Positions 41,906 to 51,347 are shown, counted from the first letter of the stretch. The stretch is DNA of 64,000 bases from Thermoguttaceae bacterium (GCA_017434455.1 JAFRFG010000054.1:1-64000); one strand, 5' to 3'. Made by a program: numbers and translations. Notes: generated by a model not told the origin, from the letters alone.

Positions 41906-42706
41906 ATGGCTGTCCACGACTCAACCGAAGGGGTCTTCCCCATCTCTTGGAAGCGTTACATTCTCCCATCCATTCACCCGCAGGGATGGAAGATTGTTTT
42001 CGCCGTCTTTCTCCTGTTTTTGACCGCCGCGATGCTGTGCGCGTTCTTTATCCCCGCCCCCTGGGGAGCGCACGCCTGCGCCGCGGCGGCGATCGTCGGT
42101 ATCCCGCTGACCCTCTTTTCCTTCTACTTCTTCCGCAATCCCGACCGGGTGACCCCCGACGATCCCGACGGGATCTTCTCGCCGGCCGACGGGCTGGTCT
42201 GCTCGATCGTGAAGATGGTCCCCCCCAAGACCCTCGATCTGGGGGAAGAAGAGCGGATCCGCGTCAGCGTCTTTATGAGTGTCTTCAGCGTCCACGTCAA
42301 CCGCGCCCCCTGTGCCGGAATGGTTCGGGCCCTGACGTACCACCATGGCAAATTCGTCAGCGCCGCCGACAAAGACAGCGACGAGAACGAACGGCAGGAG
42401 ATTTGCCTCCAGCGGCCCGATTCGGTCCGCATCGGGGTCGTTCAGATCGCCGGCCTGGTGGCTCGGCGGATCTATACCCCCCTGACGCTCGGCCAGCGGC
42501 TTGCCGCCGGCGAGGTCTTCGGGCTGATCCGGTTCGGCTCCCGGCTCGACGTCTACCTGCCGCCCGGGATACAGCCGTCGGTTCTCCTCGGCCAAACGAC
42601 CATCGCCGGCGAGACCCTCATTGCCCGCGTCCCGCAAGGGAAAGCCGATTCAGCCGGGACGGCTGACAGCGGCGCAGTCGAAGGAGATTTCTCCCATGCG
42701 CGATAA
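41906..42706 (+). CDS. psd: Phosphatidylserine decarboxylase proenzyme
   Basis: The 266-residue protein makes phosphatidylethanolamine from phosphatidylserine at the membrane. Two hydrophobic segments lie near residues 28-50 and 52-70. The catalytic part has FRNPDRVTPDDPDGIFSPADG near 77-97, VFMSVFSVHVNRAPCAG near 120-136, and RFGSRLDVYLPPG near 212-224, where the Gly-Ser bond is cut to form the pyruvoyl group. It is shorter than the E. coli enzyme and fits the compact type found with pssA. Its last 11 bases overlap the pssA start. Confidence 0.9.
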   Translation: MAVHDSTEGVFPISWKRYILPSIHPQGWKIVFAVFLLFLTAAMLCAFFIPAPWGAHACAAAAIVGIPLTLFSFYFFRNPDRVTPDDPDGIFSPADGLVCSIVKMVPPKTLDLGEEERIRVSVFMSVFSVHVNRAPCAGMVRALTYHHGKFVSAADKDSDENERQEICLQRPDSVRIGVVQIAGLVARRIYTPLTLGQRLAAGEVFGLIRFGSRLDVYLPPGIQPSVLLGQTTIAGETLIARVPQGKADSAGTADSGAVEGDFSHAR

Positions 42707-43583
42707 CACGAAATTCAAACGCCTCTTTCCCAACAGCGTGACGATGCTGGCCCTGGCGTTCGGCGTTTCGTCGATCAATATGGCCTATTGGGGCGAATGG
42801 CGGCAGGCGGTCCTCTGCATTATGCTGGCGGGGGTCTTCGACTTCCTCGACGGCAAAGTCGCCCGTCTGCTCGGCGTCTCCTCCAGGTTCGGCATGGAAC
42901 TCGATACCCTCTCGGACTTCGTCAGTTTCGGGGTCGCTCCCAGCTTTTTAATGTACCAGTGGACGCTCGACCCGATGCTGAAGCTCGACGTGATGAAGAA
43001 TATCACCGATCAGACCAGCGCCATCAGCTCCGGCTGGGGGGTCGGGCTTTCGATCCACAGTCCGGTGGTTTCAAAACTCGACGCGGTCGGCATCGGCTGG
43101 GGAATGGTCCTGTTTATGACGATGTGCTGCGCGATGCGGCTGGCACGGTTCAACGTGATGGAAGAGAACAAGACCCCAGGATACTGGAAGCATTTCTTCG
43201 TCGGCGTCCCCGCCCCGGCCGGCGCGTTCCTGGCGCTGTTTCCCCTGATCGCCTCCCTGGCGCTGCCTCAGTACGACAGCTGTTTCCGCCAAACGGGGGT
43301 GGTCGCCTTCTGCCTGATCTTCTCGGGCATGATGATGGTCAGCCGCATCCCCACCGTCAGTATGAAATACGCCCGCGTCCCGGCGAAGATATTCCCCTAC
43401 GCGCGGATCATTCTGCTGGCGCTCATCGCCGCGCTTCTTTGCGCTCCGTGGTGGATCCTGAGTGCTCTGACGGTTCTCTACGTCCTGTCGTTCCCCTTTA
43501 GCATGTTCTTCTTCCGAAAAGCCAAAAAACGCTGGATCGCCGAGGGGGGAAGCGAGGAAGAAGAGTACTCGGCGGAACAGTAG
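42696..43583 (+). CDS. pssA: CDP-diacylglycerol-serine O-phosphatidyltransferase
   Basis: ATG 42696 is chosen because AAGGAG lies 9 bases before it, although the frame is open from 42621; this gives 295 residues. The CDP-alcohol phosphotransferase signature D-G-x2-A-R-x8-G-x3-D-x3-D is complete in FLDGKVARLLGVSSRFGMELDTLSD (residues about 49-73, in two adjoining parts). Several membrane helices follow. It makes phosphatidylserine, the substrate of the overlapping psd product, so the two genes form a two-step phosphatidylethanolamine pathway. The C-terminal tail is acidic (EGGSEEEEYSAEQ). Confidence 0.92.
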   Translation: MRDNTKFKRLFPNSVTMLALAFGVSSINMAYWGEWRQAVLCIMLAGVFDFLDGKVARLLGVSSRFGMELDTLSDFVSFGVAPSFLMYQWTLDPMLKLDVMKNITDQTSAISSGWGVGLSIHSPVVSKLDAVGIGWGMVLFMTMCCAMRLARFNVMEENKTPGYWKHFFVGVPAPAGAFLALFPLIASLALPQYDSCFRQTGVVAFCLIFSGMMMVSRIPTVSMKYARVPAKIFPYARIILLALIAALLCAPWWILSALTVLYVLSFPFSMFFFRKAKKRWIAEGGSEEEEYSAEQ

Positions 43584-43616
43584 CCACCGGCGCGAGCCCC
43601 ACAGGAAGGGTATCCG

Positions 43617-45716
43617 CTACCGTTCGGGCTTCGGGATCCGGGTCGGGCCGGGGCCGGCGGCGCTGTTTTTGTTCCCCTTGCCCCTTTTTCCGCGGCCGAA
43701 GCGTTCCTTTTTGCTGACCCGCCGCGTCGTGACTTCCGAGCGTTTCTTTCCGATGAACTCGCGCAGCTGCTCGATCCGGTCGCGGATCGCCGCGGCGCGC
43801 TCGAACTCGAGGTTCGACGCGGCCTCGAGCATCTCCTTCTCCAGCTCGTTGATATACTCGGCGGTGATCACGGCCTCGTCCCCCTGGCGGCCGACGGCGG
43901 CGTTGGCCCGCTGGTGCGCCTCTAGCTCGCTCTCGATCCCCTTGGAGATGTTCTTGCGAATCGTCTCCGGCGTGATCCCATGCTCTTTGTTGTAGGCGTT
44001 TTGAAGCTCGCGGCGGCGAAGGGTCTCGTCGATCGCCTTGCGCATCGAATCGGTGACTTTGTCGGCGTAGAGAATCACCTTGGCGCTGATATTGCGCGCC
44101 GAACGGCCGATCGTCTGAATCAATGAGGTCTCACTGCGGAGGAATCCCTCTTTGTCGGCGTCTAAGATGGCGACCAGCGAGACCTCGGGGAGGTCGAGCC
44201 CCTCGCGCAGCAGGTTGACGCCGACCAACACGTCAAAATTCCCCTCGCGCAGGTCGCGCAGCAGCTCGACCCGCTCGAAAGCGTCCAGCTCGGAATGAAG
44301 CCAGCGGCAGTTGACCCCCTGCTTCGAGAAATACGACGAGACATCCTCGGCCAGGCGCTTGGTCAGCGCCGTGACCAGGACACGCTCCTTCTTGGCGGCG
44401 CGCTCCCTGATCTGCTCTAACAGGTGGGGAATCTGAATCGAGGCGGAAATAACCTCCACCTCGGGATCGAGCAGCCCGGTCGGCCGAATCACCTGCTCGA
44501 CGACGTGTTCTTTCGATTTCTCAAGCTCGTACGGCCCTGGGGTCGCCGAAACGTAGACCACCTGATTGACGCGCTCTTCCCACTCGTGAAACTTCAGGGG
44601 GCGGTTGTCCAGCGCGCTGGGGAGCCGAAAACCATGGTCGATCAGGTTTTTCTTTCGGGCCGCGTCGCCGTTGAACATCGCGTGAATCTGCGGCAACGTC
44701 ACGTGCGACTCGTCGACGAACATCAGAAAGTCGTCGGGGAAGAAACTAAAGAGGGTGTCGGGCGGGGTCCCCGGCGCGCGGTCGGCCAGGGCGGCGCTGT
44801 AGTTCTCGATCCCCGGGCAGTAGCCGATCTCTTGAATGAGCTCGATATCGTACCGCGTTCGAGCCGAAATTCTCTGGGCCTCCAGGAGCTGTCCCTTCTG
44901 GCGGAAATAGTCGATCCGCTCATCCAGCTCCCTCTTGATCCGGCCGATGGCCCTGTCGATTCGCTCTTGGGGAAGAACAAAGTGCTTGGCCGGGTAGACG
45001 CAGCAGTCCCCCAAACGCTGGATCGTCTGACCGGTGAGGGGGTTGATCATCGAGAGATTCTCGATTTCGTCCCCCCAAAACTCAACCCGGATGGCGAATT
45101 CCTCATAGGAGGGATGTATCTCGACGCAGTCCCCGCGAACACGGAATTCCCCGCGGTCAAAGGCGGTGTCGTTTCGGTTGTACTGGATTTCAACCAGACG
45201 CTCGAGCATCTTGTCGCGGTCGAGCGTCTGGCCGACCGTCAAAGGAAGCATCAAGGAGCGGTAATCCTCGGGAGAACCGAGCCCGTACAGGGCGCTGACG
45301 GTCGCCACCACGATCACGTCGCGGCGGCTGATCAGCGAGCTGGTCGCCGCCAGACGAAGACGGTCGATCTCGTCGTTGACCGAGGAGTCTTTCTCGATGT
45401 AAATATCCCGCTGGGGAATATACGCCTCGGGCTGATAGTAGTCGTAGTAGCTGACGAAGTACGAAACGGCGTTGTTGGGAAAAAACTCCCGAAACTCGCT
45501 GTACAGCTGCGCCGCCAGCGTCTTATTGTGCGACATCACCAGTGTCGGCCGATTGAAGTGGGCAATGACGTTCGCCATCGTAAAGGTCTTGCCCGAACCG
45601 GTCACCCCCAAAAGGGTTTGATCTCGGGCACCGGAGGCGATCCCTTCGATCAGCTTCTCGATCGCCCGCGGCTGATCGCCGGACGGCTCAAACGGTTTAT
45701 GGAGGTCAAACTGCAT
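43617..45716 (-). CDS. uvrB: Excinuclease ABC subunit B
   Basis: The 699-residue protein is a full-length UvrB. It has Walker A GVTGSGKT near 38-45, the damage-binding beta-hairpin YYDYYQPEAYIPQRDIYIEKD (around 90-112, in two parts), DESHVTLPQ near 336, QTIGRSARN near 538, and the UVR domain LEKEMLEAASNLEFERAAAIRD near 630-651, which binds UvrC. A basic tail of about 40 residues extends beyond the UVR domain. It acts with UvrA and UvrC in nucleotide excision repair; neither is in the window. No strong ribosome site is seen before ATG 45716. It converges with pssA. Confidence 0.95.
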   Translation of the reverse strand: MQFDLHKPFEPSGDQPRAIEKLIEGIASGARDQTLLGVTGSGKTFTMANVIAHFNRPTLVMSHNKTLAAQLYSEFREFFPNNAVSYFVSYYDYYQPEAYIPQRDIYIEKDSSVNDEIDRLRLAATSSLISRRDVIVVATVSALYGLGSPEDYRSLMLPLTVGQTLDRDKMLERLVEIQYNRNDTAFDRGEFRVRGDCVEIHPSYEEFAIRVEFWGDEIENLSMINPLTGQTIQRLGDCCVYPAKHFVLPQERIDRAIGRIKRELDERIDYFRQKGQLLEAQRISARTRYDIELIQEIGYCPGIENYSAALADRAPGTPPDTLFSFFPDDFLMFVDESHVTLPQIHAMFNGDAARKKNLIDHGFRLPSALDNRPLKFHEWEERVNQVVYVSATPGPYELEKSKEHVVEQVIRPTGLLDPEVEVISASIQIPHLLEQIRERAAKKERVLVTALTKRLAEDVSSYFSKQGVNCRWLHSELDAFERVELLRDLREGNFDVLVGVNLLREGLDLPEVSLVAILDADKEGFLRSETSLIQTIGRSARNISAKVILYADKVTDSMRKAIDETLRRRELQNAYNKEHGITPETIRKNISKGIESELEAHQRANAAVGRQGDEAVITAEYINELEKEMLEAASNLEFERAAAIRDRIEQLREFIGKKRSEVTTRRVSKKERFGRGKRGKGNKNSAAGPGPTRIPKPER

Positions 45717-45759
45717 CGCGAGAACTTATAAATGTCTGGGGAAGGGGTTCAAAACCGCT

Positions 45760-45788
45760 ATTTTAACACAAACCGGCCGCGTTTCCAA
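45760..45788 (-). promoter_or_regulatory. Promoter for uvrB
   Basis: Read on -: TTGGAA, 17 bases, TAAAAT, about 45 bases before the uvrB start. No LexA-like box could be picked out with confidence. Confidence 0.45.
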
Positions 45789-45834
45789 GGTTCTTTTTCC
45801 TTCGATAACGCGCGGAGGGATTTCGCGGGAAACG

Positions 45835-45863
45835 TTGATAAAACCCGGGCAATATGATAAAAT
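45835..45863 (+). promoter_or_regulatory. Promoter for the membrane-anchored propeller protein
   Basis: TTGATA, 17 bases, TAAAAT, 73 bases before ATG 45936. It is divergent from the uvrB promoter. Confidence 0.5.
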
Positions 45864-45935
45864 AGATGCCACAGATATGAAGGGGACCGAAAAGGTACCC
45901 TTGATGAAGAAAAAAACGAAGCATCCACTCAAAAT

Positions 45936-47045
45936 ATGCCTAAACCGAAGAAACGTCCATCGAAACCCAAGGGGAATCCCGGCGGGCAGCGCGTTCGCGA
46001 CAACCGCCAGGGACATCCCTCCCTTAAGTCCACGTTCATCGTCCTGGCGCTGACGGCGATCCTCGCCACCGTCGGCGGTTATATCGTTATCACCTGCTGT
46101 GACTTCGGACCGCTCAACACGCCCGCTCTCCCAACCGGCGTCACCGGTTCCGGATCGCGAAACCAGTTTTTTATCTCTCTCCCCGAGCTGAAAGCTCCCA
46201 CGGCGATGGCCGCCGGAAGGGACGATACCCTCTTCGTCTGCGAGGGATCGTCCATCAGCTGCTTCGCGCTGCAATCCCCCCAAGAGTCCGCCGTCACGAT
46301 TCGGCTTGTGTGGAAACGCGATTTTGAAACCCCCGTCACCGCGATACATTTCGTCCGGGAGGAGGAGAAGGTGCTCCAGGGGATGCTCCTCGTCGGTCTG
46401 GGGAACAGAATCGAAACGGTCAACCCAAACCAAACAGACGGCAGCGGCGTGCTCTTCGCCGAACTTCAGGACAACTCGACCGTCACCTCGATCGCCTCAA
46501 GTTCCAACGCCGTTTTCGCGGCCGATAAGCCGAACAATATCATCGTCAAGTACGATATGCTCGGCAATAAGATTCAAGATATCGGCGGCAAGGGGGGGGA
46601 CGACGGGTTCCCCGGCTTCGACCTGGGCGAGGCGCCGACCTTCTGTATCGACTGCGTCCGGAACCCCAGCGTCCTTGTGGCGGCCAACTCGGTCCGGTCC
46701 CGGGTCGAACTGTTCGACGCCGAAACCGGCGCGTGGGACAGGGAACATTCCTGGAATAAAAGTTCCGACCGGCCCGGCGGCTTCGCCCCGGGGAACAATC
46801 CCTATTACCTGACGGTCCTCCCCAATCAGACGATCATGACGGTCGAGACGGGAAAGAACGCTCGGATTCGAAATTTCAAACTCGACGGCGATCTGTTGCT
46901 GGAGTTTGAAGACCCCTTCCCGCCCGATTCCTCCAAGACACAGAGCCCGCCGATGGTCTCGATCGGCCGGGTCGGGGGAGCCGGCTACGCCATCTTCCTT
47001 CTTTCTCCCAACGGTCAGCTCTACATCAACGTTCTGGGCGGTTAA
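45936..47045 (+). CDS. Membrane-anchored NHL/beta-propeller-like protein
   Basis: The 369-residue protein has a very basic, Pro-rich N-terminus (PKPKKRPSKPKGNPGGQR), one membrane helix near residues 31-50 (STFIVLALTAILATVGGYIV) and an extracytoplasmic part made of repeated strands: APTAMAAGRDDTLFVCEG, VTSIASSSNAVFAADKPNNIIVKYD, PSVLVAANSVRSRVELFDAETG and NPYYLTVLPNQTIMTVETGKNARIRNF. These resemble NHL or six-bladed propeller repeats without enzyme motifs. Similar proteins are common in planctomycetes as predicted surface or periplasmic scaffolds. Function unknown. Confidence 0.6.
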   Translation: MPKPKKRPSKPKGNPGGQRVRDNRQGHPSLKSTFIVLALTAILATVGGYIVITCCDFGPLNTPALPTGVTGSGSRNQFFISLPELKAPTAMAAGRDDTLFVCEGSSISCFALQSPQESAVTIRLVWKRDFETPVTAIHFVREEEKVLQGMLLVGLGNRIETVNPNQTDGSGVLFAELQDNSTVTSIASSSNAVFAADKPNNIIVKYDMLGNKIQDIGGKGGDDGFPGFDLGEAPTFCIDCVRNPSVLVAANSVRSRVELFDAETGAWDREHSWNKSSDRPGGFAPGNNPYYLTVLPNQTIMTVETGKNARIRNFKLDGDLLLEFEDPFPPDSSKTQSPPMVSIGRVGGAGYAIFLLSPNGQLYINVLGG

Positions 47046-47063
47046 AATCCCGCCCTCCCCTTT

Positions 47064-47645
47064 TTACGGGGCCGACCAGATTCCGCGCCGGTTCTGCCGG
47101 GCATCTTCCTGGGCCGCGCGGAAACGCTCCTTTTTCTCCCGAGAATAGTTGTACTGCGGTTCATACTCGGCCAGTCCCAAATAGATCAGCTCCTCGTTGA
47201 GCAGAACCAGATCACGGATATCCCCCTGGCCGAGGTAGACCATCGCCAGCCGGCGGCCGAATCGGTCGAACCGGTCGCCGTCGGCCGCCAGAGTAACAAT
47301 TCCTCCAAAATCGAGAATCCGCTGTTTCGTATGCTGCGAGGCCTCGGGACCGTACGGCTGAACGGGCGCGTTCGGTTTGATCGTCTCGGGGGTATCGCAG
47401 CCGATGAACCGGATCGTCCAGTTCCCCGACGCGCCGTGAACCGTGACGGTATCGCCGTCGACAAAATGATCGACCGTGACGGTTTCCAGGTCGGGGAAGT
47501 CTCCCTGACCCGACGCGGCCGGCTTGGGAACTTCCGTCATTTCGGTCTGTTTGGCGTTGTAAAGATAGATTAAACCGCCGAGAAGAATCAATATAATAAC
47601 GGTCGTCGCGAACGATTTTTTGTATTCCGCGCGATTAACTTCCAT
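47064..47645 (-). CDS. Membrane-anchored staphylococcal-nuclease-like protein
   Basis: This 193-residue protein has one N-terminal membrane helix (FATTVIILILLGGLIYLY near residues 12-29) followed by an SNase fold: VDHFVDGDTVTVHG near 60-73, IRFIGCDTPET near 79-89 with the first Arg and the catalytic Asp, DRFDRFGRRLAMVYLG near 131-146 with the second catalytic element, and the C-terminal RAAQEDARQNRRGIWS. The expected catalytic residues Arg, Glu and Arg look present in part (the usual E of LLR(x)ER is not obvious), so nuclease activity is likely but unproven. It converges with the propeller gene, with only 18 bases between stops. Confidence 0.75.
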   Translation of the reverse strand: MEVNRAEYKKSFATTVIILILLGGLIYLYNAKQTEMTEVPKPAASGQGDFPDLETVTVDHFVDGDTVTVHGASGNWTIRFIGCDTPETIKPNAPVQPYGPEASQHTKQRILDFGGIVTLAADGDRFDRFGRRLAMVYLGQGDIRDLVLLNEELIYLGLAEYEPQYNYSREKKERFRAAQEDARQNRRGIWSAP

Positions 47646-47691
47646 AGGGCTTTTTCACAAATCCATTTGTCTGATGGTACCGCCAGGTACG

Positions 47692-48747
47692 TCACTTCCG
47701 GCCATGCATGGCCCGACTGACCGCCGAGCGAACGGCCCGCCTGACTGCCGAGCGAACGGCGGCCAGGCCGGGAATTCGGTTCCAGATAAATGAAAGCTTC
47801 TGACGAAGGTTGATCTGTGAGGAAAAAAGCGTCCGCAGCAATACGCCCTGTTTTCCGAGGAAACCGCGGCTCTCATACAAGCGGCGAAGCCGATTGAAAT
47901 GGTCCTCCCGATCGACCGAGCGATGGAAAAGCGCGGCTTCTTCCTCGCTTAAGAGATGCTCCTCCAGGGCCCGATCCACATCGGTGTGAGCCTGTCGATA
48001 GACCCCCTCCATCAGTTCGGGCCGGTTTTGCGGTTTGAATGAAACGGAGACCGAACGATTATGTCTTCTGTAAAAAATAACATCCTTTTTAAAAAAACAG
48101 ACCTCCCCCAAACAGAGGGAGCGATATAAGATCAGCGACTCTTGATAGGCGCCTCGGTTCGGCGCCGGGGAAGCAAACCGGCTGATCACCTCACGCCGGA
48201 AGGCCGAGGCCGGGCCGCCGGACCACCCGAAACGCCCGGCGAAATAGTCGCTCCGGGTGAATCGCTGAATCCCCGTGCCGAGGCCGGCGGAGGAGGGACC
48301 GATCACCTCGCCCACTTCGTTGATCGGGGTGAAGGCAAACGACGCGTAGACGCATTCGGGGTGCTCGAGGAAGGCGTCGGCCACCGTCTGAATGTAGCCG
48401 GGACGCGCGATATCGTCCCCACCGTGAAAGACGATGATGTCCCCGTGCACCAGCTTCCGAGCCACATAATCGAAATGGCCGAGAATACCGAGGTTCGTCG
48501 GATTTTGATTCAAAACAACGGTGTGGGGCCCCCGGTACTCGGAGGCAACACGGCGCATCACTTCAAAGGTATGATCGGGGGAACGGTCGTCGGAAAGGAT
48601 AATCTCCAGTTCCCCCTGGTACTGTTGAGCCAAAAGTGGTTCGATCGCCTGCTGAACGTACTTCTCTTCGTTATAGGCGGCCAGAAGAACCGTAACGCGG
48701 GGGTACGCGCCGGGGGAACGCCGCGCGCCGTCGGTGGTCTCACTCAT
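47692..48747 (-). CDS. Family 2 glycosyltransferase
   Basis: ATG 48747 is preferred over ATG 48813 because AAGGGGA lies just upstream, giving 351 residues. A GT-A fold is clear: VTVLLAAYNEEKYVQQAIEPLL, EIILSDDRSPDHTFEVM with the first Asp pair, VLNQNPTNLGILG, and IVFHGGDDIARPGYIQ carrying the DxD-like GDD. The C-terminal part is helical and unassigned. It lies beside rfbC and rfbD, so transfer of rhamnose or another sugar to a surface polysaccharide is a fair guess. Confidence 0.85.
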   Translation of the reverse strand: MSETTDGARRSPGAYPRVTVLLAAYNEEKYVQQAIEPLLAQQYQGELEIILSDDRSPDHTFEVMRRVASEYRGPHTVVLNQNPTNLGILGHFDYVARKLVHGDIIVFHGGDDIARPGYIQTVADAFLEHPECVYASFAFTPINEVGEVIGPSSAGLGTGIQRFTRSDYFAGRFGWSGGPASAFRREVISRFASPAPNRGAYQESLILYRSLCLGEVCFFKKDVIFYRRHNRSVSVSFKPQNRPELMEGVYRQAHTDVDRALEEHLLSEEEAALFHRSVDREDHFNRLRRLYESRGFLGKQGVLLRTLFSSQINLRQKLSFIWNRIPGLAAVRSAVRRAVRSAVSRAMHGRK

Positions 48748-48837
48748 AAGAAGTCCCCTTCCCGGTATAAGGCCTTTTGGGCCGATCTTTTGTGCCGGCG
48801 TTTCGGCCGACACGTCCGCGCCACGGCGCGGAGCGAA

Positions 48838-49419
48838 TCAAATGAAATTGCAATCGGAATCACGCAGCAGCGGGGCCCGCTGATCTTTATCCGAGAGAAT
48901 GGGACGGTCGACCGGCCACTCGATCCCGATTTGCGGGTCGTCGTAGCGGATCGAACGGTCGCACTCGGGGGAGTAGAATTCATCAACGATGTATTCCACC
49001 TCGGTATTATCCTCCATCGCCGCCATCCCGTGGGCGAACCCCTTGGGGATATAGACCAGCCGCGGGTTGTCGGCGCGAAGATCGATTCGGACCGATTGGA
49101 GATAATTGGGGGAACTCTTGCGCAAATCGACGACAAAGTCGGCGATCGAACCGCGAAGGACCCGAACCAGCTTCGTCTGCGCCATCGGGATCTGCTGGAA
49201 ATGGAGCCCGCGAACGGTCCCCTTCTTGAGCGAGATGGAATGGTTCACCTGGAGCACCTCCATCTCGATTCCGCACTGTTTCAGCGCCCGGCGCGAAAAG
49301 CTCTCGTAAAAACTGCCGCGATTGTCCGCGAAGACACGCGGCACCAGAATGACCACACCGTCCAGATCGGTTTTAATAACGTCCAATTGTCGATAACTCC
49401 CGCTTTTTATCGCCGCCAC
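48838..49419 (-). CDS. rfbC: dTDP-4-dehydrorhamnose 3,5-epimerase
   Basis: The cupin-type epimerase has the family motifs FADNRGSFYESFSRRAL, QVNHSISLKKGTVRGLHFQ, KLVRVLRGSIADFVVDLR and YIPKGFAHGMAA..TEVEYIVDEFYSPECDRSIRYDDPQIGI. The His of RGLHFQ and the nearby Asp are the expected catalytic pair. The longest frame starts at GTG 49419 and overlaps rfbD by 13 bases. A better N-terminal match (xVIKTDLDGV, as in MNVIxT-type starts) begins at TTG 49386 behind GGGAG, so a TTG start giving 182 residues is likely. The enzyme makes the dTDP-L-rhamnose precursor. Confidence 0.92.
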   Translation of the reverse strand: MAAIKSGSYRQLDVIKTDLDGVVILVPRVFADNRGSFYESFSRRALKQCGIEMEVLQVNHSISLKKGTVRGLHFQQIPMAQTKLVRVLRGSIADFVVDLRKSSPNYLQSVRIDLRADNPRLVYIPKGFAHGMAAMEDNTEVEYIVDEFYSPECDRSIRYDDPQIGIEWPVDRPILSDKDQRAPLLRDSDCNFI

Positions 49420-50246
49420 TGCTCATCCAAGAGAGATTGCGCCAGCGACTGTCCCCAATGGGGAATCGTCAGCCCAAACTCTCGTTTGATTTTACTCTTA
49501 TCGAGGACGGAATAAAAGGGACGTTTGGCGGCTGTTTTATACTCCTCGCTGGAACAGGGGACGACCGGACAGGAAATGTTTTGCAGACGAAGAATCTCCA
49601 GCGCGAAGTCGTACCACGAGCAGACCCCCTCGTTGGTGTAGTGATAGATACCTTTCATCCCCGGTTTGAGCCGGGGGAGAATCGCGGCGATCGCCCCGGC
49701 CAAATCGCGCGCGCTGGTCGGCGTTCCCACCTGGTCGCAGACGACACGCAGTTGCGGGCGCTCCTTCCCAAGACGGGTAATGGTGCGGACAAAATTCTTC
49801 CCGAAGGGGGAATAGAGCCAGGCCGTTCGAATCACCACCGCCGTATCGGCCAAAGAAAGAACCGACTGCTCCCCGGCGAGTTTGGTGCGGCCGTAGACCG
49901 ACACCGGGTTGGTCGCCGCGCTCTCGGGATAGGGAGAACAGCCGCGCCCGTCAAAGACGTAGTCGGTCGAGATATGAATCATCGGCACCCCCAGCCGGGC
50001 GAGATTCTCCGGACCGAGGTGATTCACCTTCTCGGCCGCCTCGGGTTCGTCTTCGGCGCGGTCGACCGCCGTATAGGCGGCGCAGTTGACGATCGCCTCG
50101 ACCGAATCGAGCGTCCCGAACCATTTTTTCAGCGCGGCAAAATCGGTGATGTCGACTTCGGGAAGATCGACCCCAACGGATCGATCGGCAAGCAGACCAG
50201 ACAGTTCCGTTCCCAGCTGACCGCGGCACCCGGTGATGACAATCAT
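49407..50246 (-). CDS. rfbD: dTDP-4-dehydrorhamnose reductase
   Basis: This 279-residue extended short-chain dehydrogenase has the NADPH-binding start MIVITGCRGQLGTEL, VDITDFAALKKWF, NCAAYTAVDRAEDEPEAAEKVN, the catalytic Ser-Thr region HISTDYVFDG and YGRTKLAGE carrying the YxxxK pair. It performs the last step of dTDP-L-rhamnose synthesis. GGAGG precedes ATG 50246. rfbC overlaps its end, so the two are translated together. rfbA and rfbB are not in the window. Confidence 0.94.
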   Translation of the reverse strand: MIVITGCRGQLGTELSGLLADRSVGVDLPEVDITDFAALKKWFGTLDSVEAIVNCAAYTAVDRAEDEPEAAEKVNHLGPENLARLGVPMIHISTDYVFDGRGCSPYPESAATNPVSVYGRTKLAGEQSVLSLADTAVVIRTAWLYSPFGKNFVRTITRLGKERPQLRVVCDQVGTPTSARDLAGAIAAILPRLKPGMKGIYHYTNEGVCSWYDFALEILRLQNISCPVVPCSSEEYKTAAKRPFYSVLDKSKIKREFGLTIPHWGQSLAQSLLDEQWRR

Positions 50247-50306
50247 GGCGTTTCCTCCACGATGGGCTCTTTATAATCAAATGGTTATCTCAAAAGAATA
50301 ACTCGG

Positions 50307-51314
50307 TTACTCTTCCTCGAACAGATCTTCCCCTTCCGATTCCTCGTCAGGTTTTTCCTCCGAGGGGCGGGGAATTTCCGATGAGGTGATCAGGGTTAGG
50401 TTGAGCTTTCGTCCGGTTTCGTCGGCGCGGACCAGGACAAAACCGAGCGGTTCCTGAATCCCGCCTGGGTACGAAGTCGCGGGAAAGGAGACCGAACGAA
50501 AGCCGTCACTCGAAACATCGGTCCGCCAGCGGTGGATATGCCCGTGCCAATACTCGGTGAACATCGGGGAATCGAGGAGAATGTTCCGAAGTCCTATATC
50601 GTAGAAAAACAACGGATGGTGCGAGGCGACACAGTAGGGACGATTCCGCCGGTCGTGATCCTCGACCTGCCCTTTGAGCCAGGCAAGGGAGGCGCGGTTG
50701 AGATAGCCGTCCCCGGGATTGTCCTGATCGATCGGCTCTTCCAGCGGCTGGTGAGAATCGAGCACCAAAATATCGTATTCGGGCATCTCGACGATGCGAA
50801 CCATCCGGTTGGGGACCGGCTCGGGATCGAGACGCTGTTCGGGAAAGACCTCTAAGAAGGTCAGCCGGTCGTCATGATTCCCCATCGTCGCCTGCCAGGG
50901 GATCCCCGCGGCGGTGAGAATATCGAGCGATTTTTTGGCCATCCGGTAGTTGTCGACCGAACCGATCTGAAAGGCGATGTCGCCGAGAATCAAAACCTTC
51001 GCCGGATGCGGATTCATCGAGGCGATCTGCTCACAGATCCAGCGCAGCCGCTGTTCCTTGCCGGAGAAGTTTTTCCCCGCGAAGGCCAAGCCCCGGCGGA
51101 GCATATTCTTCATCGAGTAGTCGTAGTAGTACTGAAACCCGAAGGGGAGAAAGTCCCGCCCCTGATGAATATCACTGAGAACCACCAAGAGATGTTCGTC
51201 GACGGGAACCTCGGCCCAGAGCCGTCCGAACGCGGGGACAAAAAACAACACCGCCGACAGCGCACACAGAAACGCGCTTCGCAATCGCCGGTCACGGTGC
51301 GTGTGTGTCGTCAT
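50307..51314 (-). CDS. Secreted calcineurin-like metallophosphoesterase
   Basis: The 335-residue protein has a signal peptide (residues about 10-33, SAFLCALSAVLFFVPAFGRLWA). All metal-binding blocks of the family are present: LSDIHQG near 46 (DxH), LILGDIAF near 107 (GD), MGNHDDR near 141 (GNHD), ASHHPLFF near 227 and YWHGHIHRW near 255 (GHxH). The end is strongly acidic (KPDEESEGEDLFEEE). A phosphodiesterase or nucleotidase outside the cytoplasm is likely; the substrate is unknown. Confidence 0.82.
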   Translation of the reverse strand: MTTHTHRDRRLRSAFLCALSAVLFFVPAFGRLWAEVPVDEHLLVVLSDIHQGRDFLPFGFQYYYDYSMKNMLRRGLAFAGKNFSGKEQRLRWICEQIASMNPHPAKVLILGDIAFQIGSVDNYRMAKKSLDILTAAGIPWQATMGNHDDRLTFLEVFPEQRLDPEPVPNRMVRIVEMPEYDILVLDSHQPLEEPIDQDNPGDGYLNRASLAWLKGQVEDHDRRNRPYCVASHHPLFFYDIGLRNILLDSPMFTEYWHGHIHRWRTDVSSDGFRSVSFPATSYPGGIQEPLGFVLVRADETGRKLNLTLITSSEIPRPSEEKPDEESEGEDLFEEE

Positions 51315-51347
51315 AAGCCCCGCTGGAAAAAAAGAAGCGACAAAACA

